DNA of 64,000 bases, taken from assembly GCA_028821575.1 (NCBI GenBank), contig JAPPFW010000029.1, positions 1 to 64,000 of the forward strand. The letters are read 5' to 3'. This DNA comes from a bacterium. Its GTDB lineage: Bacteria > Actinomycetota > Acidimicrobiia > Spongiisociales > Spongiisociaceae. Position 1 is the first letter of the stretch. Every line of letters starts with the position of its first letter. The notes beneath the pieces were generated by a model. That model was given only the letters and a program-made list of their open reading frames with translations, was not told where the DNA came from and ran no database searches. Position numbers and translations under genes: made by a program. Positions 17,567 to 26,099 of this stretch are shown here, one piece after another.

Positions 17567-18669
17567 GCTCGATCCTCGGCCGACAAGCGCTCGCCGAACA
17601 GTCCGGAGGGCTTCAGCAGCAGCACACCGATCAACATCGCGAACGCCACCGCATCCCGGAGCTGGGAGACCCCGCTCACACCGAGGGGCTCGAGGATGAG
17701 CAAGGGCCCGGTCGACTCGGCCAAGCCGATGAACAGCCCACCGGCCATGGATCCGCCGAGGTTGCCTATACCACCCACCACCGCCGAACTGAAGGCTTTG
17801 ATGCCTGGCAGGAAACCGGTGTAGTGAATCACGCTGCGGAAGAGGACTCCCCAGAGAATCCCCGCAACACCTGCCATGGCGCCCCCCACCGCAAAGACCT
17901 TCACGATGGTGCGGTTCACGTCGACACCCATGAGCCCGGCGATCTCAGCGTCCTCGGCCACCGCTCGCATCGCTTTGCCGGTCTTGGTCCGCTCCACCAG
18001 CAACCACAGACCGAGCATGGACAGCGCGGCGACACAGATCACCAGGATCTTGGTCCCCTCGATCTCGATGAAGGTGCGCTTGGCGGTCAGCCAGTCGGGC
18101 ATGTCGGGGTAGGACTTGCTGGTCGGACCGAGCAGGACGATCGACGTGTTCTGGATGAAGAACGAGATGCCGATCGAGGTGATCAGAGGAATCAAGCGGG
18201 GTGAGCGCCGCAGGGGTCGGTAGGCGATCCGCTCCATTACCACTGCTGTGAGCGTGCAGACAATCATCGACACCACCACGATGAACAGCAGCGAGCCGAC
18301 GAAGTTGGCCTCCCACAGCCCTGCGTCCGCCAGCTTGTTGGAGGTGATCATGCCGGTCATGGCCCCCACCATGAACACCTCACCGTGGGCGAAGTTGATG
18401 AACCCCAGAACGCCGTAGACCATCGAGTACCCGAGGGCGATGAGACCGTACATCGCTCCCTGCGCCAAGCCCGAGATCACCAGCCCCCGGAACTGGGCAC
18501 CGGTGAGTCCCGTGGCGTCGGGATTGACACGCTGGGCGAAGGGATTGTTGACATCCACCTGCTGGGCGATGAACGCCAACAGCCCGATCACCACCGCGGC
18601 GAGAGCAGCGACCCGCAATACGGTCAGGAACCAGTCGACCTTGGTCCTGGGAACCCAGTTGCTCGCCAT
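17563..18669 (-). CDS. livH: HAAT-family ABC importer, permease (LivH-like)
   Basis: A 368-residue permease, the same length as its paralogue at 11619. LivH landmarks are ALGYSMVYGVLGFINFAHGEVF, YRPLRRSPRLIPLITSIG, KTGKAMRAVAEDAEIAGLMGVD and FSSAVVGGIGNLGGSMAGG. It follows the tandem receptor gene after 77 bases and couples to livM by a four-base overlap. Confidence 0.93.
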   Translation of the reverse strand: MASNWVPRTKVDWFLTVLRVAALAAVVIGLLAFIAQQVDVNNPFAQRVNPDATGLTGAQFRGLVISGLAQGAMYGLIALGYSMVYGVLGFINFAHGEVFMVGAMTGMITSNKLADAGLWEANFVGSLLFIVVVSMIVCTLTAVVMERIAYRPLRRSPRLIPLITSIGISFFIQNTSIVLLGPTSKSYPDMPDWLTAKRTFIEIEGTKILVICVAALSMLGLWLLVERTKTGKAMRAVAEDAEIAGLMGVDVNRTIVKVFAVGGAMAGVAGILWGVLFRSVIHYTGFLPGIKAFSSAVVGGIGNLGGSMAGGLFIGLAESTGPLLILEPLGVSGVSQLRDAVAFAMLIGVLLLKPSGLFGERLSAEDRA

Positions 18670-18746
18670 CGACTGCTCCCTAGGGGACGACCACGACAGC
18701 TACATTATTCATGCACACGTCGATATCGCTGGATTGTCACGGGGGG

Positions 18747-21158
18747 TTAGCCGAGGCCTCCGCCTGAGTACACGACGTTGCCCATGGTTGCTTCGGGATC
18801 GGCGGTGCTCTCGTGGTAGACGACCGTGATCAGTTGCGAACCGCAGTCACCGAAGTCGTCACAGTTGATGAGCCCGATGAGACCCTGGTAGTTCCTCACG
18901 TTGTCGAGATACTCGCGGACTCCCTGGCGGTCGATCATCAGCGAACCGTTGTCAGCCACGTAGGAGGCCGCCGCGATGGCGTCCAGCAACAGCGTCGTGG
19001 CGTCATAGCCGTGCGCCCAGAACGGCGCAGCCGGCGGCTCACCGTAGTCCCGCTCGTAAGCAGCCAAGAAGTCCTGGGACGTCTTACCCGTACTCGCATT
19101 CACATTCTCGCCGAACCGTTGGTCGGGCCCCGAGAAATACATCCCTTCGGTCTGGGACAACGCCAGGTACGCCGTGTTCAGCAAACCGTCCGCGGCCAGC
19201 AGCACCGTGCTCTCCAGACCGGACACACCCGGCGCCTGCTCCGCGACAAAGTCCCCGGCCGGCTGGAAGATCGGGAAGAACAACGCCTGAGGGCTCCCCG
19301 CCGCGATCTCGGTGAGCACCGGAACCATGTCGGTGTCCTCCTTGTTCACCGCCGAGAAACCGGTCACATCGCCTCCCAGCGCCGCGAACGCATCCGTGAA
19401 CGCCTTCGCCAAACCCTGGGTGTACGGATCACCGTCATGGATCGCCGCCGCAGAGGTCAGGCCCAGCTCGTTGAACACGAACTCCGCCATGACCCGGCCC
19501 TGGAACAGATCGTTGTGAGCCGTGCGGTAGTAGCCGTAGCTGTAGTTCTCCCCCGGCGTCCCGGCCAGGTCCGACGTAAGCGCAGGCGACGTGTTACCGC
19601 CCGAGATCAACACCATCCCCGCGTTGGTGATCAAAGGCGCCGCCGCCGTGGCAGCACCCGAACACGACGTACCGATCACACCGACCACATCCTCATCCGC
19701 AACGATGACCTGAGCCGCCGCCTGACCACCGTCATTGGAGCACAGGTCATCCAGACCCGTCCCCATATCGACATCGAAACCATGGATCGGTCCGTAATCG
19801 GCGATCGCAAGAACGACTGACCGCTCGATCGGGAGACCGAAGAACGCCACGTCACCCGTGATCGCGTTCAAAGACCGGATCTGGATAGCCTCATCCGGCT
19901 CGACCTCCACGACCCCCAACGAACCGTCCCCGAGATGGTCCATCGCCTCCTCCGCAGCCCCGGTCGTGCCGCCGCCGCCGGCGTACACGACGTTGCCCAT
20001 GGTTGCTTCGGGATCGGCGGCGCTCCGGTGGAATACCACCGTGATCAACTGCGAACCGCAATCACCGAAGTCGTCACAGCTGATGAGCCCGATGAGACCC
20101 TGATAGTCCCGGACGTTGTCGAGATACTCGCGGACTCCCTGGCGGTCGATCATCAACGAGCCGTCGTCAGCTACGTACGACGCCGCCGCGATGGCGTCCA
20201 GCAACAGGGTCGTAGCGTCATAGCCGTGCGCCCAGAACGGCGCAGCCGGCGGCTCACCGTAGTCCCGCTCGTAAGCAGCCAAGAAGTCCTGGGACGTCTT
20301 ACCCGTACTCGCATTCACATTCTCGCCGAACCGTTGGTCGGGCCCCGAGAAATACATCCCTTCGGTCTGGGACAACGCCAGGTACGCCGTGTTCAGCAAA
20401 CCGTCCGCGGCCAGCAGCACCGTGCTCTCCAGACCGGACACACCCGGCGCCTGCTCCGCGACAAAGTCCCCGGCCGGCTGGAAGATCGGGAAGAACAACG
20501 CCTGAGGGCTCCCCGCCGCGATCTCGGTGAGCACCGGAACCATGTCGGTGTCCTCCTTGTTCACCGCCGAGAAACCGGTCACATCGCCTCCCAGCGCCGC
20601 GAACGCATCCGTGAACGCCTTCGCCAAACCCTGGGTGTACGGATCACCGTCATGGATCGCCGCCGCAGAGGTCAGGCCCAGCTCGTTGAACACGAACTCC
20701 GCCATGACCCGGCCCTGGAACAGATCGTTGTGAGCCGTGCGGTAGTAGCCGTAGCTGTAGTTCTCCCCCGGCGTCCCGGCCAGGTCCGACGTAAGCGCAG
20801 GCGACGTGTTACCGCCCGAGATCAACACCATCCCCGCGTTGGTGATCAAAGGCGCCGCCGCCGTGGCAGCACCCGAACACGACGTACCGATCACACCGAC
20901 CACATCCTCATCCGCAACGATGACCTGAGCCGCCGCCTGACCACCGTCATTCGAGCACAGATCGTCCAGACCAGTCCCCATATCGACATCGAAACCATGG
21001 ATCTGCCCGTAATCGGCGATCGCCAACACCACCGAACGCTCGATCGGCAGACCGAAGAACGCCACATCACCCGTGATCGCGTTCAAAGACCGGATCTGGA
21101 TAGCCTCGCCCGGCTCCACCTTCACGACCCCCAGCGAACCGTCCCCGAGATGGTCCAT
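18747..21158 (-). repeat. 1215-bp in-frame tandem duplication inside the receptor gene
   Basis: Copy 1 is 21158-19944 and copy 2 is 19943-18747 (slightly short at its end). By eye, about 736 bp (19001-19736 against 20216-20951) are identical; scattered substitutions occur only outside that block. The uneven divergence suggests recent gene conversion or an ongoing unequal exchange between copies. Confidence 0.92.
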
Positions 21159-21326
21159 CGCCATCACCTCTTCCGCCTCTGCGGTCGGGGCGACCGTCTC
21201 CGCTACCGTCGTGGTGGTTTCTGCGTCACCGCCACAGGCCACTGCGAAGAGCGAGAGGCACGAGATCAGAGCCAGGATCCGGAGCCGCACCTCAGAAACT
21301 GGAGAGAACAATCTGCGTACGAACAT
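18747..21326 (-). CDS. livK: HAAT-family solute-binding lipoprotein with two tandem receptor domains
   Basis: An 859-residue lipoprotein (lipobox LFAVAC, Cys31) containing two complete Peripla_BP_6 receptor domains of about 400 residues each: residues 57-461 and 462-859, an exact 405-residue period. A typical LivK is about 400-450 residues, so this protein is doubled. Each half keeps the full set of landmarks (QIRSLNAITGDVAFFGLPIER, DDLCSNDGGQAAAQ, VIGTSCSGAATAAAPL, GYYRTAHNDLFQGR, CDDFGDCGSQLITVV). Only a short Gly/Ala/Glu linker separates them, and just the first has a signal peptide. A strong AGGAGG at 21333-21338 supports the ATG at 21326. It heads importer operon 1. Confidence 0.93.
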   Translation of the reverse strand: MFVRRLFSPVSEVRLRILALISCLSLFAVACGGDAETTTTVAETVAPTAEAEEVMAMDHLGDGSLGVVKVEPGEAIQIRSLNAITGDVAFFGLPIERSVVLAIADYGQIHGFDVDMGTGLDDLCSNDGGQAAAQVIVADEDVVGVIGTSCSGAATAAAPLITNAGMVLISGGNTSPALTSDLAGTPGENYSYGYYRTAHNDLFQGRVMAEFVFNELGLTSAAAIHDGDPYTQGLAKAFTDAFAALGGDVTGFSAVNKEDTDMVPVLTEIAAGSPQALFFPIFQPAGDFVAEQAPGVSGLESTVLLAADGLLNTAYLALSQTEGMYFSGPDQRFGENVNASTGKTSQDFLAAYERDYGEPPAAPFWAHGYDATTLLLDAIAAASYVADDGSLMIDRQGVREYLDNVRDYQGLIGLISCDDFGDCGSQLITVVFHRSAADPEATMGNVVYAGGGGTTGAAEEAMDHLGDGSLGVVEVEPDEAIQIRSLNAITGDVAFFGLPIERSVVLAIADYGPIHGFDVDMGTGLDDLCSNDGGQAAAQVIVADEDVVGVIGTSCSGAATAAAPLITNAGMVLISGGNTSPALTSDLAGTPGENYSYGYYRTAHNDLFQGRVMAEFVFNELGLTSAAAIHDGDPYTQGLAKAFTDAFAALGGDVTGFSAVNKEDTDMVPVLTEIAAGSPQALFFPIFQPAGDFVAEQAPGVSGLESTVLLAADGLLNTAYLALSQTEGMYFSGPDQRFGENVNASTGKTSQDFLAAYERDYGEPPAAPFWAHGYDATTLLLDAIAAASYVADNGSLMIDRQGVREYLDNVRNYQGLIGLINCDDFGDCGSQLITVVYHESTADPEATMGNVVYSGGGLG

Positions 21327-21678
21327 GGACTACCTCCTAACTAGTTCTCGTCTCCGCCGTGAGAATTCAGAACTCGCGTAAGTCTAAACGGTACCGCAAA
21401 CAGAGGCCCAGCTCCATCAAGGTTTCGTACCGGAGTAACCGGTGAGCCAGCCGGAGTTATCGGTACATGGGGATGGGAATGCAGCGGGCGCGAGTCGGCC
21501 GACTTGGGAGCTCCAAGATCCTGTAGCCGTACCCGAGAGCGATCGGCAAACATGAGCCTCACCGGATAGATCCGCGCTTCTTGGTTCATATTGGAACCGT
21601 CTGCTCCAAATCGCTCCACCATCGCTCCGAAGCCTCCTGCATCCGGACATCACGACGGTTGAGTTTAGGGCCATAGAC
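21327..21678. other. Intergenic region upstream of importer operon 1
   Basis: This spacer holds the Shine-Dalgarno for the tandem receptor (21333-21338) and should hold the operon promoter. Open frames of 85-93 codons on the minus strand have no protein-like features and I do not accept them. I see no riboswitch fold. Confidence 0.5.
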
Positions 21679-21709
21679 CAGGTTTCTTTGATAGCAGTAA
21701 AGAAACCTG
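21679..21709 (-). terminator. Hairpin terminator after rlmB
   Basis: A perfect 11-bp inverted repeat (CAGGTTTCTTT and AAAGAAACCTG) with a 9-nt loop begins two bases after the rlmB stop. There is no T tract beyond it. Its position right after the stop makes transcription termination or mRNA 3'-end protection the likely role. Confidence 0.65.
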
Positions 21710-21710
21710 T

Positions 21711-22451
21711 CTAGCGATCCCCTCTCCGGACTCGGCGCACCTCGAAGCAGGCGAGAGCGGCTGCCACGCCGGCATTCAGACTGGATGTGTTCGCCGCCAT
21801 CGGAATCGATGCAAGGAGGTCGAGACGCTGCCGGACCAGCTGTCCCAACCCCCTTCCCTCCGCCCCTACGAACAGCGCCACAGGCTCGGCTAGGAGACCG
21901 AGACCGAAAAGCGGCTCGGCACCCGAAGCGTCGAGCCCTACCGTCCATACGCCGGCGCCTGAAGCCCGATGGGCCGCCGCCGCCACCGAGGACACCGACG
22001 CCACAGGTAGGTGTTCGAGGGCGCCGGCCGAAGCCCTGAAGGCAAGGGCAGACAGCGGTGCCGACCGGCGGCGCGGGATGACCATTCCGGTCATCCCTGC
22101 AGCTAAGGCCGACCGGGCGATCGCCCCCACATTGCGAGGATCCGTCAGGTGATCGAGCACCACGAGCGCCGGGTGGGCGGCTCGGGAATCCCCGGCGAGC
22201 AAGCTCTCCAGGGAGGCGAAGGGTATCGGTCGGGCCTTTGCCACCAACCCCTGATGGGAATCTGTTCGAGACAAATCTGCAACGGTTTCCACCTGCTTCG
22301 CCGTTGCCCCCGCAAGGCGGGCCTCCTCCAACCAGCGCTCGGCGTCACGGCGAGACCCTTCCACGTACAGGACCCGGACCCTGCGCACGGCCAGGGCCGC
22401 CCTGACCGCTTGCACTCCTTCGACCCTACCGCCTATGCCAGCGGCTGCCAT
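21711..22451 (-). CDS. rlmB: 23S rRNA 2'-O-ribose methyltransferase, RlmB/TrmH family
   Basis: A 246-residue SpoU-family methyltransferase. An N-terminal substrate-binding domain (residues 1-80, starting GRVEGVQAVRAAL) precedes the knotted SPOUT domain with its three motifs: DHLTDPRNVGAIARSA (near 98), VGAEGRGL (near 192) and IPMAANTSSLNAGVAAAL (near 214). RlmB methylates G2251 of 23S rRNA in E. coli; the exact target here is inferred. It overlaps the cysS stop by 26 bases, a gene order usual in Actinomycetota. Confidence 0.92.
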   Translation of the reverse strand: MAAAGIGGRVEGVQAVRAALAVRRVRVLYVEGSRRDAERWLEEARLAGATAKQVETVADLSRTDSHQGLVAKARPIPFASLESLLAGDSRAAHPALVVLDHLTDPRNVGAIARSALAAGMTGMVIPRRRSAPLSALAFRASAGALEHLPVASVSSVAAAAHRASGAGVWTVGLDASGAEPLFGLGLLAEPVALFVGAEGRGLGQLVRQRLDLLASIPMAANTSSLNAGVAAALACFEVRRVRRGDR

Positions 22452-23826
22452 CCGCCGAGTCCTCGATCAGAATCCCGATACCGGCCAGGTCATGGCGGAT
22501 CGCATCGGCCCGTTCCCAATCTCGAGCGCTCCGGGCACGGGTCCGGGCCGCGATCAGGGCTTCGACGACCACATCCGGACTCCCTGGCCCGACTCCGTGA
22601 GCGACCGCCAGATCTGCCAACGGCCCGGCCAGGTCATCAAGCCCCGCGTCGGCCAGGTCGATTCCCAGCACACCGGCCAACTCGGCAACCGCGGCGCCCT
22701 GCGCTCCGGCATCCCGGCCCCGGTCCAGGCGAGCGTTGCCATCCCGGACCGTTTCGAACAGCACGGCCAGCGCCTCGGCCGTGTTGAAGTCGTCGTCCAT
22801 GGCAGCTGCGAAGCGCTCGATCGTGCAGGTGTCCGCCACCGAGGCCTGCGGTGACCGGCGCGCGAACGCACGCAGCCTCTCCAGGCTGGTCGCCGCCTCT
22901 TCGAGCAACTCCTCAGAGAACTCCAGTGGGGAGCGATAGGCAGCCCGCAGGTAGAACAACCTGATCACGGCACCGCCGTGACGCTCGATCGCCTCGGCCA
23001 GATCGATGGTGTGACCTGTCGACTTCGACAGCTTCTCCCCGCCCAGGTTCACCATGCCGTTGTGCAACCAGTACTTCGCGAAGCGGAGGCCCGAGGCACC
23101 CTCCGACTGGGCGATCTCGTTCTCGTGATGAGGGAAGATCAGGTCCGAACCCCCCGCGTGGATATCGAACGACGGCCCGAGGTACTCGGCGGACATCGCC
23201 GAGCACTCGATGTGCCAACCGGGCCGGCCGGGACCCCACGGAGACGGCCAAGCCGGCTCTCCCGGCTTGGCGCCCTTCCACAGAGCGAAGTCCAGCGGAT
23301 CCTCCTTGTCGACCCCGGGCTCGATCCGCTCCCCACTTCGCAGTTCGTCGATGTTCCTCCCTGAGAGTCTCCCGTACCCTTCAAGGGCGCGGACCCTGAA
23401 GTACACATCACCCCCGCCCGGATAGGCCAGCCCCCGGTCCACCAGACGTCCGATCATCGCGATCATCCCTGGTATGTGTTCGGTGGCGGCGGGCTCCACA
23501 TCCGGGTCGAGAACGTTCAGAGCCCGGTAACCGCTCCGGAAACGGCCGGCCATGTCGCGGGCCAGTTCCTCGGGGGCGATCTGCAACCGGGAGGCGTTGG
23601 CGATGATCTTGTCGTCGACATCGGTGATGTTCTGCACATAGCGAACATCCCAACCTCGCCAAACCAGGTAGCGGCGGATCACGTCGAACACCACCGCACA
23701 CCTTCCGTGCCCCAGGTGGGGCGCCGACTGGACGGTGGGACCGCAGACGTACATGCGTACCAAGCCCTCCTCCAGGGGCTTGAAGGCCTGCGGTTCCCTT
23801 CCGAGGGTGTTGTAGACCGTTATCAC
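22426..23826 (-). CDS. cysS: Cysteine--tRNA ligase
   Basis: A 466-residue class I aminoacyl-tRNA synthetase. It has the zinc-site CGPTV (near 28), the HIGH-type HLGHGR, the TDVDDKII segment, the zinc ligand region with WHIECSAMS, the FPHHENEIAQSE segment, the KMSKS variant KLSKS, and the DALR domain with MDDDFNTAEAL. It charges tRNA-Cys. Full length for the family. Its end overlaps rlmB. Could in principle be MshC, which makes mycothiol, but MshC lacks the C-terminal DALR/anticodon part that is present here. Confidence 0.95.
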   Translation of the reverse strand: MITVYNTLGREPQAFKPLEEGLVRMYVCGPTVQSAPHLGHGRCAVVFDVIRRYLVWRGWDVRYVQNITDVDDKIIANASRLQIAPEELARDMAGRFRSGYRALNVLDPDVEPAATEHIPGMIAMIGRLVDRGLAYPGGGDVYFRVRALEGYGRLSGRNIDELRSGERIEPGVDKEDPLDFALWKGAKPGEPAWPSPWGPGRPGWHIECSAMSAEYLGPSFDIHAGGSDLIFPHHENEIAQSEGASGLRFAKYWLHNGMVNLGGEKLSKSTGHTIDLAEAIERHGGAVIRLFYLRAAYRSPLEFSEELLEEAATSLERLRAFARRSPQASVADTCTIERFAAAMDDDFNTAEALAVLFETVRDGNARLDRGRDAGAQGAAVAELAGVLGIDLADAGLDDLAGPLADLAVAHGVGPGSPDVVVEALIAARTRARSARDWERADAIRHDLAGIGILIEDSADGSRWHRR

Positions 23827-23958
23827 GGGCCTGCCCCCGGGGCCTTTGCCGTCTCGGGGCGGGAGTCAAGCGGGCACGACCGTCCAGACCGGGCATGGTT
23901 TACCCGGCCCGGAACCACGGGTAGGTGTGAGCCTGACACTGGCTGGAAGGGTACCCGC

Positions 23959-24486
23959 TCAGCTCGGAGGACTCGAAGACGGCCCCGCAGGCGCAGTGCC
24001 ACCCATGAGCAGTACCGTTGCCCACGCAGCCACCCCCTCACCGCGACCTGTGAAGCCCATCCCGTCCGTGGTCGTCGCCTTGACGGACACCCTCCCAGGC
24101 TCTACGTCCAGTGCGTCCGCCAGTTCTCTCCGCATCCGCTCGCGGAACGGGGCTACCCGCACCGTCTCGGCGATAACGGTGAGATCGATGTTCCCTACTC
24201 GCATCCCTGCCTCGGCAACCATCTCCACCACCCTCGCCAGCAATGCCATGCTGTCGGCGCCCTTCCACTCGGCATCCCGGGACGGGAAGTGCGTGCCCAG
24301 GTCCCCGAGCGCCCCCGCCCCGAGCATGGCATCGGCTACCGCGTGGGCGGCGACATCACCGTCGGATGTACCGATCAGTCCCTGCGTCACGTCGACCTCC
24401 ACTCCGGCCAGCCTGAGGGGGGGTGGACCCCCGAGCCGATGGGCGTCGAAGCCCAGACCGACCCGAAAGCCGTCAGGCCTCATCAC
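23959..24486 (-). CDS. ispF: 2-C-methyl-D-erythritol 2,4-cyclodiphosphate synthase
   Basis: A 175-residue enzyme of the MEP isoprenoid pathway. The metal-binding GFDAHRL (residues 12-18), the SDGDVAAHAVADAM segment, the GTHFPSRD loop and the KATTTDGMGFTGRGEGVAA motif near the C-terminus are intact. It converts CDP-ME 2-phosphate to MEcPP. It is coupled to ispD by a four-base overlap, the common arrangement in Actinomycetota. The tail is about 10 residues longer than usual (GPSSSPPS). Confidence 0.95.
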   Translation of the reverse strand: MMRPDGFRVGLGFDAHRLGGPPPLRLAGVEVDVTQGLIGTSDGDVAAHAVADAMLGAGALGDLGTHFPSRDAEWKGADSMALLARVVEMVAEAGMRVGNIDLTVIAETVRVAPFRERMRRELADALDVEPGRVSVKATTTDGMGFTGRGEGVAAWATVLLMGGTAPAGPSSSPPS

Positions 24487-25148
24487 CGGCCCCGGCCCGC
24501 TCGCCGCCGCAACAGAGCCCTGGCTACCACCAGGTCCTCGGGATAAGTGATCTTCATGGCGGCTCGATCCCCGGCGACGCTGACCACCCGCCCCCCTATC
24601 GCCTCCACCATGGCCGCATCATCCGGCGCCGGACCGACCGACCCGGCGGTCACCGGCGCCGCGTGGGCGCGACGCAGCACGGGAGCACGAAAGACCTGGG
24701 GAGTCTGGGCCCCGAGAACTTCCCCGCGGCTCAGGGTCGCCACTACGCGGCCGTCGTCGGTGCGGACCCGCTTGATCGAGTCGGGGAACGGCACGACGGG
24801 AATGACGCCGTCCCATGGACCCTCACGCAACGTCTCGTACATCCGAACCATCATCGCGGCCGGGGCGAGGGGCCGGGCAGCATCGTGAACGGCAATGACC
24901 GTGGCCTCCTCACCCACCGCCGCCAACCCCCGAGCCACCGACACGTGCCGAGCCGGTCCGCCCTCCACCCCGCCGGGCACGCGACCCACCACCACCACCC
25001 GATGAACTCCGCTCTCGAGGAGCGCGTCACGCGCCCACTCCCACAGGGCCCGGCCGTCCAGACGGACCTCGTGCTTGGGTCCTCCGAAACGGGAGCCGCT
25101 TCCGGCGGCCACCACGACTCCCCAGACCTGCTCGCGGCCGGTCACCAC
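24483..25148 (-). CDS. ispD: 2-C-methyl-D-erythritol 4-phosphate cytidylyltransferase
   Basis: A 221-residue nucleotidyltransferase. The N-terminal VVVAAGSGSRFGGPK loop binds CTP; VIAVHDAARPL and GAQTPQVFR are the other family landmarks, and the closing KITYPEDLVVARALL is typical. It makes CDP-ME from MEP. IspD and IspF overlap but are separate chains here, unlike the fused IspDF of some proteobacteria. Next to carD, as in most Actinomycetota. Confidence 0.94.
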   Translation of the reverse strand: MVTGREQVWGVVVAAGSGSRFGGPKHEVRLDGRALWEWARDALLESGVHRVVVVGRVPGGVEGGPARHVSVARGLAAVGEEATVIAVHDAARPLAPAAMMVRMYETLREGPWDGVIPVVPFPDSIKRVRTDDGRVVATLSRGEVLGAQTPQVFRAPVLRRAHAAPVTAGSVGPAPDDAAMVEAIGGRVVSVAGDRAAMKITYPEDLVVARALLRRRAGRGR

Positions 25149-25161
25149 CGGGGCAAGGAGC

Positions 25162-25217
25162 CGGGTGCCGGGTGCCCGGTGTCAGGTGCCTGGTACGAGG
25201 GCCCTGGGGGCTGGGTG
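25162..25217. repeat. Heptamer repeat array
   Basis: About eight consecutive 7-bp units of the type CNGGTGC (CGGGTGC, CGGGTGC, CCGGTGT, CAGGTGC, CTGGTAC and then more degenerate units), between ispD and carD. Same 7-bp period as the other arrays of this window. Confidence 0.7.
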
Positions 25218-25261
25218 ACAGGTGCTGGCGGACTCCGGTCACCCTCCAGCGATCGCACCGG

Positions 25262-26053
25262 CTAGGCCTCCGAGGTCTCCGGAACGGGCAGAGCCCGTTC
25301 GATCCTCTCTTCCGCTTCCTCGGGGGAGATGCTGAACGCGAATGCGAGTTCGCTGCGCAGCGTGACCTTGGCTCTGGAGAGCATCCGTTTGAGCGCCGGT
25401 GAGATCCCCTTGGTGTTCTGCGCGTGTGTCAGGTCGCGCACAACCTCGGCGACCTGGTTGATATCGCCGGAGGTCATCTTCTCGTTCAGCACCTTGTACC
25501 AGCGACTCCAGTTCTTGCCAGACGCTTGGGGCTCTTCCTTGAAGATACGAAGAACCTTGCCGGCTGCGGTTTTGGAGATCACCGGTCGGATGTTGTCATC
25601 GATCGTGTCGACAGGTACGAACACGGTCAACTGCTCAGTCGCTATCTGTAACTCGAAGTAGCTGCGACGGACCCCGGCGACCTCCTGCTCGATCTTGCGG
25701 GTTATGACCGCCGCCCCATGATGGGGATGGACGACCTTGTCGTTCACCTTGAACGAAGTCGCTCTTCGCGAGCGGGCGGAGGACCGAGACCTCGTGGATC
25801 GCTTGCGTGGGATCTTTCGTTTGGCGGCGGTCCGCTTGGCCGGAACCCGTTTGGGAGGCGCCTTCTTTGCCGGCCTTCGCTTGGGAGGAGCGGCCTTCGC
25901 AGCCCTCGCCCTGGATGCCGAGGCTTTTGACTTGGAGGGAGTCGCCTTCGGACCGCTCGGCGCTACCGGCTCCTTCGCCGCCGAGGATCCGGACGGGTCT
26001 GGAGACGGAGCCGAATCCTGGGCAGGGGGCGCAGCATCGGTCTCGGGCATCAC
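25262..26053 (-). CDS. carD: CarD-family RNA polymerase-binding regulator with basic N-terminal tail
   Basis: A 263-residue protein. Residues about 100-160 form the CarD/TRCF RNA-polymerase interaction domain (FKVNDKVVHPHHGAAVITR), and 165-260 the helical DNA-binding part ending in SPEEAEERIERAL. CarD stabilises open promoter complexes, especially at rRNA promoters, and is essential in mycobacteria. Actinobacterial CarD is usually about 160 residues; here the first 100 are Ala/Lys/Arg/Pro-rich with histone H1-like PAKK and PKR repeats. ATG start; the homologous region begins far inside, so a later start without this tail is possible, but no good internal Shine-Dalgarno was noticed. Located between ispD and disA as in relatives. 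Confidence 0.92.
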   Translation of the reverse strand: MMPETDAAPPAQDSAPSPDPSGSSAAKEPVAPSGPKATPSKSKASASRARAAKAAPPKRRPAKKAPPKRVPAKRTAAKRKIPRKRSTRSRSSARSRRATSFKVNDKVVHPHHGAAVITRKIEQEVAGVRRSYFELQIATEQLTVFVPVDTIDDNIRPVISKTAAGKVLRIFKEEPQASGKNWSRWYKVLNEKMTSGDINQVAEVVRDLTHAQNTKGISPALKRMLSRAKVTLRSELAFAFSISPEEAEERIERALPVPETSEA

Positions 26054-26099
26054 CGGGTGAGTCTACCCGGACGGCAATGGAAAGTAACTTCGAATCGTG

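Noticed and set aside
19935-21344. 469-codon + strand frame opposite the tandem receptor gene
   Set aside because: Arg/His/Gln-rich antisense translation of a clear gene; its long length is a by-product of the high-GC codon pattern and the repeat.
22426-23826. MshC (mycothiol ligase) instead of CysS
   Set aside because: The protein keeps the DALR anticodon region and full CysS length, and it lies in the ispF-cysS-rlmB order typical of cysS.
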